NCBI GenBank assembly: GCA_026982695.1
Contig: JALSGS010000008.1
Coordinates: forward strand, 1-64,000
Length of the DNA stretch: 64,000 nt
DNA from: Saprospiraceae bacterium
GTDB taxonomy: Bacteria; Bacteroidota; Bacteroidia; Chitinophagales; Saprospiraceae
Direction of reading: 5' to 3'
A program made the position numbers and the translations under genes. Below the pieces are notes generated by a model, which saw only the letters and a list, made by a program, of their open reading frames with translations, did no database searches and was not told the DNA's origin. Below are positions 17,698-26,675 of the stretch, in pieces. The first letter of the stretch is position 1. Each line of letters starts with the position of its first letter.

Positions 17698-18165
17698 ATG
17701 AAAATTCTCATGGTTTGTTTAGGCAACATCTGTCGTTCGCCTTTAGCCGAAGGCATTCTCAAGGCGAAAGCCGCAGCCTATGGCCTGGACTGGCAGGTGG
17801 ATTCTGCAGGTACGAGCTCTTGGCATGTAGGAGAATTGCCCGACAAGCGTAGTATCGCCACAGCTCGCCAACACGGTATTGACATTACGGACCAACGCGC
17901 TCGGCAGTTGCGCCCTGCCGATCTGGATACCTATGATCTGATCTTGGCCATGGATCGCAACAATTTGCGCGATATATTGCGCTTGGCGCAAAATGAACGG
18001 CAGCGCCAGAAGGTACGCCTTGTCATGGAGTTTGTCGATCCCAATCAGCCTTCGGATGTGCCCGATCCATATTGGGATGACGACGGCTTTGAGCAGGTGT
18101 ACCAAATGCTGGAGCAGGCTGCTGAGGGTATCATTGCAGCATATGGTGCCGTACCCAAAACGTAA
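17698..18165 (+). CDS. Low-molecular-weight protein-tyrosine phosphatase
   Basis: A 155-residue cytosolic phosphatase. The P-loop CLGNICRSP lies at residues 7-15 (MKILMVCLGNICRSPLAEG), with Cys7 as nucleophile and Arg13 in the CX5R loop. The general-acid Asp lies in DVPDPYWDD. The start at 17698 places the P-loop at the usual position; an upstream extension from 17611 is not family-like. It follows metH by about 90 bases on the same strand. Substrates are unknown; members act on tyrosine-phosphorylated proteins or, in some cases, arsenate. Confidence 0.9.
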   Translation: MKILMVCLGNICRSPLAEGILKAKAAAYGLDWQVDSAGTSSWHVGELPDKRSIATARQHGIDITDQRARQLRPADLDTYDLILAMDRNNLRDILRLAQNERQRQKVRLVMEFVDPNQPSDVPDPYWDDDGFEQVYQMLEQAAEGIIAAYGAVPKT

Positions 18166-18222
18166 GTGATTGCTTGTTTGCTGCGTGTGTGGCAAATGGC
18201 GTACAATTAAAGTTGAAAGATT

Positions 18223-19167
18223 TTGGAAAAGGGAATTGTAGTCAAATCCACAGGCAGTTGGTACGACGTGCGTTTGGCCGATGGCCAACGCCTGGCCTGC
18301 CGCATTCGGGGCAAGTTTCGTTTGGGCAAGATGAAGTTGACCAACCCTGTGGCTGTAGGCGACGAGGTGATGGTAGTGCGTGAAGCCGATGGCAAGGGCC
18401 TCATCAAACAGATCTTGTCGCGGCGCAACTACGTGGCACGACAGAGCCCGCGCAAGCGCACTGAACTGCACCTCTTGGCTGCCAATATTGATCAGGCCGT
18501 ACTGATCGTGACGGTGAAATACCCCAATCTCAAGCAGGGATTTATCGATCGCTTTTTGTTGATGACTGAGCCATTCGATATTCCCACTATTATCGTGTTC
18601 AACAAGGTCGATCTGTACGACGAAGGCGACATGGCTGTGTTTGCCTATTTGCACGACATTTATACAAGCATAGGATATCAGGTACTACTCACTTCAGCTA
18701 CACAACAACGCGGTACGGATGCATTTGCTGAGGTACTTAAGGACAAAATGACGCTGCTGAGTGGCCAGTCAGGGGTAGGTAAAAGTTCCTTGGTCAATGC
18801 CATTCAGCCACATTTGCATTTGCGCACGGGCGAATTGTCGGGCTATACGGGCAAGGGTAAGCATACGACAACTTTTGCAGAAATGTTCGAGTTGGATTTT
18901 GGCGGTTTTATTATCGATACACCTGGGATCAAGACACTGTCTTTTAACTATTTAGATCCATTGGATGTAGCACACAACTTCCGCGAATTTTTTGCCCTTT
19001 CGGAAAGCTGCCGATTTGGTGGCAAATGCCTGCATCGCGATGAACCGGGTTGTGCAGTCAAAGAAGGCGTGGAGTTGGGCGTCGTCAGTGAACTGCGCTA
19101 TTTCAATTATTTGGCCATCCTCGATGAAATAGCGGAACAAAAGCACTGGGAACGCCCAAAAGTATAG
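18223..19167 (+). CDS. rsgA: Ribosome small-subunit biogenesis GTPase RsgA
   Basis: A 314-residue circularly permuted GTPase that checks late 30S subunit assembly. The order is N-terminal OB fold (about 1-75), G4 NKVD near residue 127, then G1 GQSGVGKSS from about 182, G3 DTPG, and a C-terminal zinc knuckle (CRFGGKCLHRDEPGC). The start is TTG: it opens the expected N-terminus EKGIVVKSTGSWYDV, and the next in-frame ATG would delete the OB fold. It lies 58 bases after the phosphatase gene and ends 9 bases from a convergent TPR gene. Confidence 0.94.
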   Translation: MEKGIVVKSTGSWYDVRLADGQRLACRIRGKFRLGKMKLTNPVAVGDEVMVVREADGKGLIKQILSRRNYVARQSPRKRTELHLLAANIDQAVLIVTVKYPNLKQGFIDRFLLMTEPFDIPTIIVFNKVDLYDEGDMAVFAYLHDIYTSIGYQVLLTSATQQRGTDAFAEVLKDKMTLLSGQSGVGKSSLVNAIQPHLHLRTGELSGYTGKGKHTTTFAEMFELDFGGFIIDTPGIKTLSFNYLDPLDVAHNFREFFALSESCRFGGKCLHRDEPGCAVKEGVELGVVSELRYFNYLAILDEIAEQKHWERPKV

Positions 19168-19175
19168 CGTTGCTG

Positions 19176-20741
19176 CTATTCCTTTAGCCTGTTAAGGCCA
19201 GCTTTAGCATGTTGATATAGGCCAAGTCGGTGCTCTTGGGGGCGTATGCTGAGGCATAGTTCGAAGTGGGCACGTGCTCGCGGTGCATCTCCCATTTGTT
19301 CGTAGATATGGCCCATCTCGAGTGCAGCGCGGCAAGCAAAGTACCAGGGGGCATCGCGCCCTTGCGCAATAGTACGCCTGAAGTAGTAAAGGGCTTCGTC
19401 ATGGAGGCCCAACTCTTGGTAAACGCGCCCCATTCGGTAGAGATATTCGATATGGTCGCGGTGGGTGGGCATGGCTTTGGGGTCCATGTCGAGCAGTAGG
19501 TCGAGTGCGCGTTGGTAATAGCCCCCATCGAATAGCAGACGAGCTTTGAGTAATGGAACCCACGGCACTTCTCCGGCTTTAGCAGCTCGCCAGGCACTCA
19601 GATCCGTGTCGGCCTGTTTTTGCCCTTCTGCCAAGATGCGTTGCATGTGGTAGTCAAAAAGATGGCGTGGCCCGTGAATGAGGTAGTGCCATGCGAGTTT
19701 CTGGTGTGCTTCTTTAATGAAGTTTCGGCCTTGGAAGGTGGCCAGATAGTTTTTAAAGTGCACATCGGCAATGGGGCTGAGTTTGTGCAACAGGGCGTTT
19801 CCCAACATGAATTCGAAATAGGGGAAAGGATAATATTGAGGTCCTCGAGGGCGCTGTTGCAGGATGCGTATGGCTTCATCGTTGTGGCCCGTGCGCATGG
19901 CTACATTGGCCCATACGAAGGCTGCTAAAGGATGTTGTTTGGGCTTGAGATTGCTGCGTTGGATGACGGCCCAGGCTGTTCTTCTGTCGTTGCCCAGATG
20001 GAGCAACAGATAGGTATAAAGTACATATACCTCTTGGGCATAGATGAAGTCGGGGTTTTGTTGGCTGTATCGCACGACCTGTTCCAGCTCATTTTTTCCC
20101 TGTGCATAGCTGCCTTCCATATTGGTGAGCCACTCTACAGCCCACTGAAAGCCTTCGGGCACAGTACCTACTGCCGCGTGTAGGATAGCCAAATCTTTTT
20201 TTGTGGGGGCAAAGTTGGGAAACAACTGGTCGTTGGTGACCAATAATTTGAAAGCTTTGTTGATGTCGAGAAAAGCCGAGGCGTATTCTTCAAATTTGAA
20301 CTTGACTAAAGCCCATTGTAGGCGTATGTCGGCTAGGAGGAATCGTTGCCATGGAGAGTGTTCGTCGCCGGCTTCGATAGCAGCTATGCGCGTGTTGTAG
20401 TTGGGTTTGAGGCGTGCGTACTCATCAGCTCGTTCGTCGATGTAGATTTTGAGAAAGTCCAGGTAGTTTTCAATGTGGTGTACGATGAGGTTGCCGGGTT
20501 CTTCGCTTCGCAAGCGATTGCACAAATGGCGCCCTTCTCTGAAGCGCAGCTCCAACACTGTATGATAAGCTTGACGTGCTAAGGGGCTCCATTTGAAATA
20601 GCCCATATCGGCCGAAGGTGTGGTATGGGTAGGGGCGTGCCACCATAGTTCGTTAGTGGAAGAATGGGCTTGTAGTGGTGTGCCAATAGACCAAAGGCAG
20701 ATGATGAGTGTGCAATGTAGTAATTGGTGGTGGTAATGCAT
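19176..20741 (-). CDS. Secreted TPR-repeat protein
   Basis: A 521-residue protein with a signal peptide (MHYHHQLLHCTLIICLWSIGTPLQA) and helical repeats throughout. The C-terminal part contains readable TPR units (YLYRMGRVYQELGLHDEALYYFRRTI and EMGHIYEQMGDAPRARAHFELCL). The ATG at 20741 is chosen because it begins a proper signal peptide; the ATGs at 20783 and 20768 add a poor leader. It is likely a periplasmic protein-interaction scaffold of unknown partner. A terminator separates it from the upstream zinc-ribbon gene. Confidence 0.8.
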   Translation of the reverse strand: MHYHHQLLHCTLIICLWSIGTPLQAHSSTNELWWHAPTHTTPSADMGYFKWSPLARQAYHTVLELRFREGRHLCNRLRSEEPGNLIVHHIENYLDFLKIYIDERADEYARLKPNYNTRIAAIEAGDEHSPWQRFLLADIRLQWALVKFKFEEYASAFLDINKAFKLLVTNDQLFPNFAPTKKDLAILHAAVGTVPEGFQWAVEWLTNMEGSYAQGKNELEQVVRYSQQNPDFIYAQEVYVLYTYLLLHLGNDRRTAWAVIQRSNLKPKQHPLAAFVWANVAMRTGHNDEAIRILQQRPRGPQYYPFPYFEFMLGNALLHKLSPIADVHFKNYLATFQGRNFIKEAHQKLAWHYLIHGPRHLFDYHMQRILAEGQKQADTDLSAWRAAKAGEVPWVPLLKARLLFDGGYYQRALDLLLDMDPKAMPTHRDHIEYLYRMGRVYQELGLHDEALYYFRRTIAQGRDAPWYFACRAALEMGHIYEQMGDAPRARAHFELCLSIRPQEHRLGLYQHAKAGLNRLKE

Positions 20742-20788
20742 ATAAGTCTGGGTTGTGGCGAAAGACATGTGCAAGAAATGCAATGTGT

Positions 20789-20840
20789 GGAAAAAACAAA
20801 AGCCCTGCCACCAAGGCTGTTGGATTGGCGACAGGGACGT
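20789..20840 (-). terminator. Intrinsic terminator of the Nif3-like/zinc-ribbon operon
   Basis: On the minus strand CCCTG ... CAGGG (20836-20832 with 20807-20803) with further partial pairing forms a hairpin that runs into CTTTTGTTTTTT. It lies between the zinc-ribbon gene stop (20894) and the TPR gene start. Confidence 0.55.
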
Positions 20841-20893
20841 GCTTTTGTGGACAGAAGAATGGACTTGCTCGTTTGAGCGACTATTTGTCGTTT

Positions 20894-21706
20894 TTACTTT
20901 TTAGTAGCTCGTTTGCGGGTTTTTCGCTTGGGGGCCACTTCTTCTTTTTGTGGTGCAGGAGGCTCTTCCCCTACATAAAGGATGTTGTCATCTACTAGGA
21001 TGCGCCCACAGTGCTCGCAGGTAATGATTTCGGTGCGCAAGGTGAGCTCTAGTTGTGTCTGGGGCGGGATGGTATTGTGGCAGCCTCCACATGCATCTCG
21101 TTCTACCATGACTACGGCCAAACCATTTCGGTAGTTAGCTCGGATTTTGTCGTAGGAACGCAGCCAGCGCGGGTCGATTTCTTTGCGAGCTTTTTCCGAT
21201 TGGCGTTTGAGTTTCTTTTCCTCCTTTTCGTTCTTGGCAGTGACTTCTTCGAGTTCTTTTTGTTTTACCTCTAAGTCGTGTTTTTTAGCCTCCAGGCGTT
21301 GTTTGGTGTTTTCGAGCAGCTCTTGACGCGCTTCGAGTTGCTGTGTGGCATCTCGTATGCGCTTTTCTGCCAATTGGATTTCGAGGCGTTGTAGCTCGAT
21401 TTCTTTCATCAGGGCCTCGTATTCCCGGTTGTTTTTTACTTCATCGAGTTGCTTGTTATAGCGCTCGATAAGGGCCTCTGCTTCTTTGATCTTAGAGCGA
21501 TGCATTGAGATACTGTCTTCGATGTCTTCGATTTGGCGCTCTAAGCGTTGGATGCGCGTTTTGAGACCAGAGATTTCGTCTTCCAGGTCTTTGACTTCGA
21601 TAGGCAGTTCGCCTTTAAGAATTTGGATTTCGTCGAGTTTGGAGTCGATGAGCTGGAGCTGATAGAGCGCTTTGAGCTTTTCCGCAATGGTTTTTTCCTT
21701 GGCCAT
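20894..21706 (-). CDS. Coiled-coil protein with C4-type zinc ribbon
   Basis: A 270-residue cytosolic protein. Residues ~10-185 are a long charged coiled coil. Then comes a zinc ribbon with CGGC (in ACGGCHNTIPPQ) and CEHC (in ITCEHCGRILV), and a Lys/Arg-rich tail. This is the architecture of the widespread CT398/zf-RING_7 family. Its role is not settled; nucleic-acid or flagellar/secretion functions have been suggested for relatives. It starts 32 bases after the Nif3-like gene, a pairing that recurs in many bacteria. Confidence 0.88.
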   Translation of the reverse strand: MAKEKTIAEKLKALYQLQLIDSKLDEIQILKGELPIEVKDLEDEISGLKTRIQRLERQIEDIEDSISMHRSKIKEAEALIERYNKQLDEVKNNREYEALMKEIELQRLEIQLAEKRIRDATQQLEARQELLENTKQRLEAKKHDLEVKQKELEEVTAKNEKEEKKLKRQSEKARKEIDPRWLRSYDKIRANYRNGLAVVMVERDACGGCHNTIPPQTQLELTLRTEIITCEHCGRILVDDNILYVGEEPPAPQKEEVAPKRKTRKRATKK

Positions 21707-21738
21707 ACAGTTGTGTTGCCGTTTTTAAATAAAAAAAT

Positions 21739-22737
21739 TCAGCACCAGTAGTTTATGGGATTGGTGCACAACTCTGTGGAACGAACCGCAAAATTAGAAA
21801 ATTTTTGCGAGATGTTTTCTACCAGTAGCGCTATAGTAAACTGCTCGCTTTCATAGTGTCCGATATCGGCAATGACAATTTGATTGTCGGCATCGAAGAA
21901 CTCGTGGTATTTGTAGTCGGCTGTGATGAAGAATTGTGCTCCGACAGCGATGGCGTGGGATAATAAAAAGCCACCGGCGCCCCCACATAGGGCGATGCGC
22001 TGGACGGGGCGCCCCAATAAGGTAGTGTGTCGAATGCAACCGGTGTGCATCTTTCCCTTGAGTAGGTCGAGAAAGTCGGATTCTCTCATGGGCTCGGGTA
22101 GTTCACCTACTAGGCCCGAACCTACTTGTGTGGCGGGTAGGGCGTCGGTTTGCTGGCTCCATATCTGACCATTGTGCGTGCGCATAAGTGTACGCACATG
22201 GTTTTCGCTGCCCGAAGGGTAACGCACTTGCCAATGCAAACCATCGGCGTAGACATGGACGTCGGCTTGGGCTGTAAGTGCTTCGCGCAGCGAATCGCTG
22301 GGTGGGGCTTGGAAGTGGAAAGTTGCCACTTTCATTACTTGTTTGGGCGCTAAAATACGGCAGTTGATCAAGCCCAGCCGTTGAGCAATGCGTTGATTGA
22401 CACCCTGCTGTAAGACGTTGTCCAAGTTGGTGTGGATGGCGTAAATGGCGATGTCGTGTTTGATTGCCTTAATTACGGTGCGAGCCACGTAATGTGTAGG
22501 AGTGAGGCGCTTGAGTCCTTTGAAGATAATGGGGTGGTGGGATACGATGAGGTTGCAGTTGTGCTCAATGGCTTCGTCGACTACGGCTTCGGTAGTGTCT
22601 AGGCAGCACAGCACACCTCGTACTTCTTGCTTTGCGTGCCCTACAAGAAGGCCTGTGTTGTCGTAACTCTCTTGATATTGTGGAGGGGCTATGTGTGCCA
22701 GATGGTCGATTATGTCTTGAACTGTGATAGTGGGCAT
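21739..22737 (-). CDS. Nif3-like dinuclear metal centre protein (DUF34)
   Basis: A 332-residue member of the Nif3/YbgI/YqfO family, cytosolic and usually hexameric. The start MPTITVQDIIDHLAHIAPP and NTGLLVG are typical. Metal ligands appear in SHHPIIFKGL, HTNLDN and, near the end, FITADYKYHEF and HYESEQFT. The protein has the long form with a PII-like insertion in the middle. The ATG at 22737 is used; upstream residues are not family-like. The biochemical function is debated; links to GTP cyclohydrolase and NAD metabolism are proposed for relatives. Confidence 0.92.
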   Translation of the reverse strand: MPTITVQDIIDHLAHIAPPQYQESYDNTGLLVGHAKQEVRGVLCCLDTTEAVVDEAIEHNCNLIVSHHPIIFKGLKRLTPTHYVARTVIKAIKHDIAIYAIHTNLDNVLQQGVNQRIAQRLGLINCRILAPKQVMKVATFHFQAPPSDSLREALTAQADVHVYADGLHWQVRYPSGSENHVRTLMRTHNGQIWSQQTDALPATQVGSGLVGELPEPMRESDFLDLLKGKMHTGCIRHTTLLGRPVQRIALCGGAGGFLLSHAIAVGAQFFITADYKYHEFFDADNQIVIADIGHYESEQFTIALLVENISQKFSNFAVRSTELCTNPINYWC

Positions 22738-22883
22738 AGCTTGCTTTTTAGGTATGTAATTGGATAGTGTGATATATGTTTTTTGAAAAACACCATAAAC
22801 ATGAGTGCACAAGGTATGGAACGGCCTGGGCCATCTGCAAAGTAATGCAATGTTGTGTGACTGAAGGGCTATGCGTGAATCTG

Positions 22884-22891
22884 TACCTTTG
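22884..22891 (+). promoter_or_regulatory. -7 element that fixes the start of the small membrane protein gene
   Basis: TACCTTTG matches TANNTTTG. It lies inside the longer open frame that begins at 22871, so that start would precede transcription. The next ATG (22907) is the right distance downstream and begins the hydrophobic segment. Confidence 0.5.
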
Positions 22892-22906
22892 TCAAAATTT
22901 GAAGAT

Positions 22907-23074
22907 ATGAAGTTGATTTTTTGGGCTATTGTGCTTTATCTAGCTTGGATATTCTATTTGCGCCCTCGCCTGACAAGTGGGGCTTCGTCTTCTGATAATC
23001 CTTCAGACTCTTCTACCGATCCGCATGTCATTGACATCGATTACGAGGAGGTGGATGATGATCCAAAGGAGTAA
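22907..23074 (+). CDS. Small single-pass membrane protein
   Basis: A 55-residue protein with one hydrophobic N-terminal helix (MKLIFWAIVLYLAWIFYL), a basic stop (RPRL), a Ser/Asp-rich linker and an acidic tail with IDIDYEEVDDD. The layout recalls small Bacteroidota membrane proteins such as DUF4834, but I cannot confirm the family. It has its own promoter-like sequence and stands alone. Confidence 0.65.
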   Translation: MKLIFWAIVLYLAWIFYLRPRLTSGASSSDNPSDSSTDPHVIDIDYEEVDDDPKE

Positions 23075-23220
23075 ATAAGTGCTCCAACATGTCTGGCTAT
23101 TTTGCTGTATTGAGGCTCAATGCAGTTGCTGACGGTTCACTCTCGGTACGTGTAGTTGTGTCTTTTCCATAGCAGCTTTTCCCTTTATCGGTTGAGATGT
23201 GATTTTGGTCGCAAATCGCG

Positions 23221-23238
23221 CGGAAACTTCGGAAACTT
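23221..23238 (+). repeat. Tandem 9-bp direct repeat upstream of the tetR-efflux operon
   Basis: CGGAAACTT occurs twice back to back. Direct half-sites at this spacing could be a binding site for a regulator placed about 190 bases upstream of the operon. Confidence 0.4.
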
Positions 23239-23355
23239 TTACACCTGTTTTAGTTTTCTTTGGGTATGGTTTATATCTTTGCCTTTAAGCAGTGATTCTG
23301 TTTTTTTAAGGGGGTGTGTAGTTTGATTAAGTGTTTTTTATTGGTTCTGATTTAA

Positions 23356-23383
23356 TTTGCTGCAGGCGGATTTTGTAATTTTG
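23356..23383 (+). promoter_or_regulatory. Probable promoter of the efflux operon
   Basis: TTTG at 23356-23359, 16 bases, then TAATTTTG at 23376-23383. The predicted start of transcription (about 23390) is 36 bases before the TetR-family gene. An upstream TATCTTTG at 23274 is a second candidate. Confidence 0.45.
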
Positions 23384-23425
23384 TTTCGTTTTATTGAGTT
23401 TTTTAGATTTTTATTTTTCATTATA

Positions 23426-24055
23426 ATGGAGTTAAAACAATCCATTTTGGCGAAAGCCGAGCAATTGTTCAAGAAGTATGGCATCAAGAGTGTGACGATG
23501 GACGACTTGGCGCGTGCATTGGGCATTTCGAAGAAGACGCTCTATCAGCACGTGCCCAATAAAGCTGAGTTGATTCACGAGATACTTTCCAACTATACTT
23601 GTTCGGAGAAAGATGCGTTGGATCAGATTCGCCAGCAGGCGCGCGATGCGGTAGAAGAGATGTTGCACATTGCTCGTTTTGTGGTAGAGATGTTGCGCGA
23701 CATGTCGGATACGGTTTTGTACGATCTTCAGAAGTATTACCGACAGAGCTGGGAGATGATTCAAAGGCTTCACAAAGAGCACATCTATGAGGTGATACGC
23801 AGCAATTTGGTTCGAGGACAACAGGAGGGGTTATATCGCGAGGATATAGACCCATCGATCATTGCGCGCTTGTATGTGAGCAAGACGCTGCATGTGGTGG
23901 ACGAGGATCTGTTTCCCAAAGGACAATTTCGCAAAGAAGAGGTAGTACGTCAGCATATTCTGTACCACATTAGGGGGGTGTCTTCTGAGGCGGGCTTGCG
24001 TAGACTATCGCTTTATTTGCATGCTCAAACCTCTAAAAACCAAAATGAATCATGA
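23426..24055 (+). CDS. TetR/AcrR-family transcriptional regulator
   Basis: A 209-residue one-component regulator. The N-terminal helix-turn-helix is clear (about 20-46: GIKSVTMDDLARALGISKKTLYQHVPNK), followed by an all-helical ligand domain. The ATG at 23426 is chosen; the frame from 23357 adds a hydrophobic run encoded by the promoter region. Its stop overlaps the TolC gene start by 4 bases, so it is the first gene of the efflux operon and most likely autoregulates it. The inducer is unknown. Confidence 0.92.
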   Translation: MELKQSILAKAEQLFKKYGIKSVTMDDLARALGISKKTLYQHVPNKAELIHEILSNYTCSEKDALDQIRQQARDAVEEMLHIARFVVEMLRDMSDTVLYDLQKYYRQSWEMIQRLHKEHIYEVIRSNLVRGQQEGLYREDIDPSIIARLYVSKTLHVVDEDLFPKGQFRKEEVVRQHILYHIRGVSSEAGLRRLSLYLHAQTSKNQNES

Positions 24056-25395
24056 TGTGTCATACACTTGGGCGACGAGTAGTCTTAGGTTTGTTCTGTC
24101 TTGTGGGCATAGAGGCAGGGCTGTCATCGCAGCCTCAGCTTATGAGTTTGAAGCAGGCCATTGAGTATGCTTTAGCACACAATTACAAGTTGGCACGTGC
24201 GCGCATGGATGTACAAGATGCGCGCTATCAGGTGATAGAAACTCGCGCTATTGGACTTCCCCAGCTCAGTGGTGGGTTAGACTACAAGTACTACATTGAA
24301 TTGCCCACTTCGTTAGTACCAGCCAAGTTTTTTGACCCTGCAGCACCTGAAGGCACTTTTGCCGAGTTGCAGTTTGGCACTAAGCACAATTTCACTTTTA
24401 ATGGGCAGCTCAGCACTTTGATCTTCGACGGCTCCTACTTAGTGGGGTTGCAGGCAGCACGCAAGTACGCGGTTTTGGCAGCTCAGCAGTACGTAGTGGC
24501 GCAAGAGGAAGTGCGCAATGCCGTGCGCGAAGCTTACTTGCCCGCACTGATCGTGCGGCGCAATGTGGCTATTGCGGACAAAAATATCGCTACACTTCAG
24601 CAACTCCTTCAGGAGACGCGTGCCATGTACGCCGAGGGTTTTGTCGAGCGCCTTGACGTAGATCGACTCGAGCTGTCGTTGGCTCAGCTAATGAGCCAGC
24701 GAGCTCATCTTGTGCGCCAGCTGGAAACGGCGCTGAACTTTTTAAAATTCCAGATGGGCTATCCACTGGATCAGCCACTCGACATAGCCGATGACATAGA
24801 AACGTTGTTGGCTGAGGGGATGCCGGAGGCATGGCTGAGCAAGACGTTTGATTTGCAGCAACGACCCGACTATCAGGTTTTGCAGACCAATCTGGCGCTT
24901 AACGAGCTAAATGTGCGGCGCTATCAGGCGGGTTATTTGCCATCGCTGGCAGCTTTTGGCTCGTATCAGCAGCAGTTGCAGGGCAACAAGCTTTCGGATG
25001 GAGCGTGGTTTCCCGTAGCCGTGGTAGGTGCACAGCTCAACGTGCCCATTTTCGATGGCTTGTCGAAGTGGGCTAAGATTCAGCGGGCTAAGCTCGATGT
25101 GCTGCAAGCACGTAGCCAGCTGGACGAGTTGGCACAAGCTATCCAGCTGGAGGTAGCCAATGCACGTACCAACTATCTCAATGCTCGCGATCGGGTGACT
25201 ACCAGCCATGCCAATATGGAGTTGGCTGAGCGCATTTACGATACTACGCGCATCAAGTATCGCGAGGGGGTAGGATCGAGTTTAGAGCTGACCCAAGCCG
25301 AGCAGTCGCTCTACCAGGCACAGCAAGCCTATACGCAGGCTTTATACGATATGCTCGTGGCCAAGATGGCGCTGATGAAGGCATTGGGCAAATAA
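24052..25395 (+). CDS. TolC-family outer-membrane efflux protein
   Basis: A 447-residue protein with a signal peptide (cleaved near LSSQ) and the two-fold repeated helical barrel pattern of outer-membrane factors (LKQAIEYALAHNYKLARARMDVQDARYQV; later YREGVGSSLELTQAEQSLYQAQQAY). It forms the outer-membrane exit duct for the adaptor and RND pump encoded next. Translationally coupled to the TetR gene. A second ATG directly follows the first and could equally be used. Confidence 0.93.
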   Translation: MMCHTLGRRVVLGLFCLVGIEAGLSSQPQLMSLKQAIEYALAHNYKLARARMDVQDARYQVIETRAIGLPQLSGGLDYKYYIELPTSLVPAKFFDPAAPEGTFAELQFGTKHNFTFNGQLSTLIFDGSYLVGLQAARKYAVLAAQQYVVAQEEVRNAVREAYLPALIVRRNVAIADKNIATLQQLLQETRAMYAEGFVERLDVDRLELSLAQLMSQRAHLVRQLETALNFLKFQMGYPLDQPLDIADDIETLLAEGMPEAWLSKTFDLQQRPDYQVLQTNLALNELNVRRYQAGYLPSLAAFGSYQQQLQGNKLSDGAWFPVAVVGAQLNVPIFDGLSKWAKIQRAKLDVLQARSQLDELAQAIQLEVANARTNYLNARDRVTTSHANMELAERIYDTTRIKYREGVGSSLELTQAEQSLYQAQQAYTQALYDMLVAKMALMKALGK

Positions 25396-25487
25396 TCATT
25401 ACTATAATAGGCTTGGTAATGATAGGTGGTGTGTATCGCCTTTTGTTTGTCAGTGAAGAATTCAAATCCGTTCAATCCAAAAAAGCC

Positions 25488-26675
25488 ATGAAAAATCTAC
25501 TGGGACTGCTCGTTGTTGCAATTGTAGGTGGGATGTCTTGTGGGCAGTCGGCTGAATCGGGGCGTAGTGACGAGCTACAGCATCTCGAGGAAAAAAAGGC
25601 ATTACTGATGCAAAAACGCACTGCTTTGCGTGCGCTTGAACAAGAAATTGCTCAGCTTGAACGAGAGCTAGCCGAAGCACTTCCATCAGCGGCGGCTGGA
25701 GTTGTTACGCCCGTATCGGTGGTGCGCTTGCAGCCTACAGACTTCCAGCATTTTGTCGAGGTGCAAGGCGTTATCGTCTCAGATGAGATAGTGAAAGTGT
25801 CGCCTGAGGTAGGTGGGCGACTCATCGAGCTCGAGGTAGAAGAAGGCGACATGGTGCGCAAAGGGCAGCTTTTGGCACGCATCGACGTGACGCAGTTGCG
25901 CAAGCAGCTCGAGGAGTTAGAGACGGCCTTGCAGCTGGCCACCGAAGTGTATGAGCGCCAAAAACGACTGTGGGATCAGCAGATCGGCTCGGAGATTCAG
26001 TATCTGCAGGCTAAGAACAACAAAGAGCGCTTGGAAAAGAGTATCGAAACTTTACAGGTGCAATTGAACAAAGCACAAGTGTATGCGCCAATTTCTGGCG
26101 AGGTCGATCGGCTTTTTACTCGGGTTGGGGAACTGGTTAGTCCCGGCATGCCCTTGCTTCAGATCATGGATATTCGGCACGTCAAGGTGACAGCTGATGT
26201 GCCGGAAAACTACCTCAAAGCAGTACGCAAGGGACAGCGCGTGCAGGTACGTGTTCCTGCTCTTGAACAGACTTTTGTCGCACCTATTGCACGCACGGGC
26301 AATGTTATAGATCCTTCCAATCGCACTTTCCCTATCGAGATCCCACTGCATAACAGCGATGGTAGCTTGAAGCCCAACCTATTAGCTGTTGTCTATATAA
26401 ATGACTTTACGAAAAAAGATGCCGTGGTTGTGCCCCTCTCATTGGTACAACAAGACTTGAGTGGACAGTGGTACGTATTTGTGGCAGAAGAAGGGCCGGA
26501 AGGTGCCGTAGCGCGCAAGATGTTCGTGTCGTTGGGCGATAGTTATGAGGGGCAGGTCGTGATCACGCAAGGGCTCAAAGGCAACGAGCTACTTATCAGC
26601 GATGGGGCGCGCAGCCTGGCCGATAACCAACCCATTCAAATTGTAAAGGATCAAAGTACACAAAACAATGGCTGA
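25488..26675 (+). CDS. RND efflux periplasmic adaptor (HlyD/AcrA type) lipoprotein
   Basis: A 395-residue membrane-fusion protein. The N-terminus MKNLLGLLVVAIVGGMSCG ends in a lipobox with Cys18, so it is lipid-anchored. Parts in order: a short coiled coil (about 25-60), the lipoyl/barrel-sandwich hybrid split by the hairpin (VSPEVGGRLIELEVEEGD and QVYAPISGEVDRL), a beta-barrel domain, and a membrane-proximal domain. The ATG at 25488 is needed for the lipobox. The end overlaps the pump gene by 8 bases. Confidence 0.93.
   Translation: MKNLLGLLVVAIVGGMSCGQSAESGRSDELQHLEEKKALLMQKRTALRALEQEIAQLERELAEALPSAAAGVVTPVSVVRLQPTDFQHFVEVQGVIVSDEIVKVSPEVGGRLIELEVEEGDMVRKGQLLARIDVTQLRKQLEELETALQLATEVYERQKRLWDQQIGSEIQYLQAKNNKERLEKSIETLQVQLNKAQVYAPISGEVDRLFTRVGELVSPGMPLLQIMDIRHVKVTADVPENYLKAVRKGQRVQVRVPALEQTFVAPIARTGNVIDPSNRTFPIEIPLHNSDGSLKPNLLAVVYINDFTKKDAVVVPLSLVQQDLSGQWYVFVAEEGPEGAVARKMFVSLGDSYEGQVVITQGLKGNELLISDGARSLADNQPIQIVKDQSTQNNG

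Larger units (their letters stand above)
23075..23425. other. AT-rich regulatory gap before the efflux operon
   Basis: No gene is visible. The gap holds two exact tandem copies of CGGAAACTT (23221-23238), a TATCTTTG at 23274-23281 and a TAATTTTG at 23376-23383. The last 150 bases are strongly T-rich on the plus strand. Confidence 0.45.
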
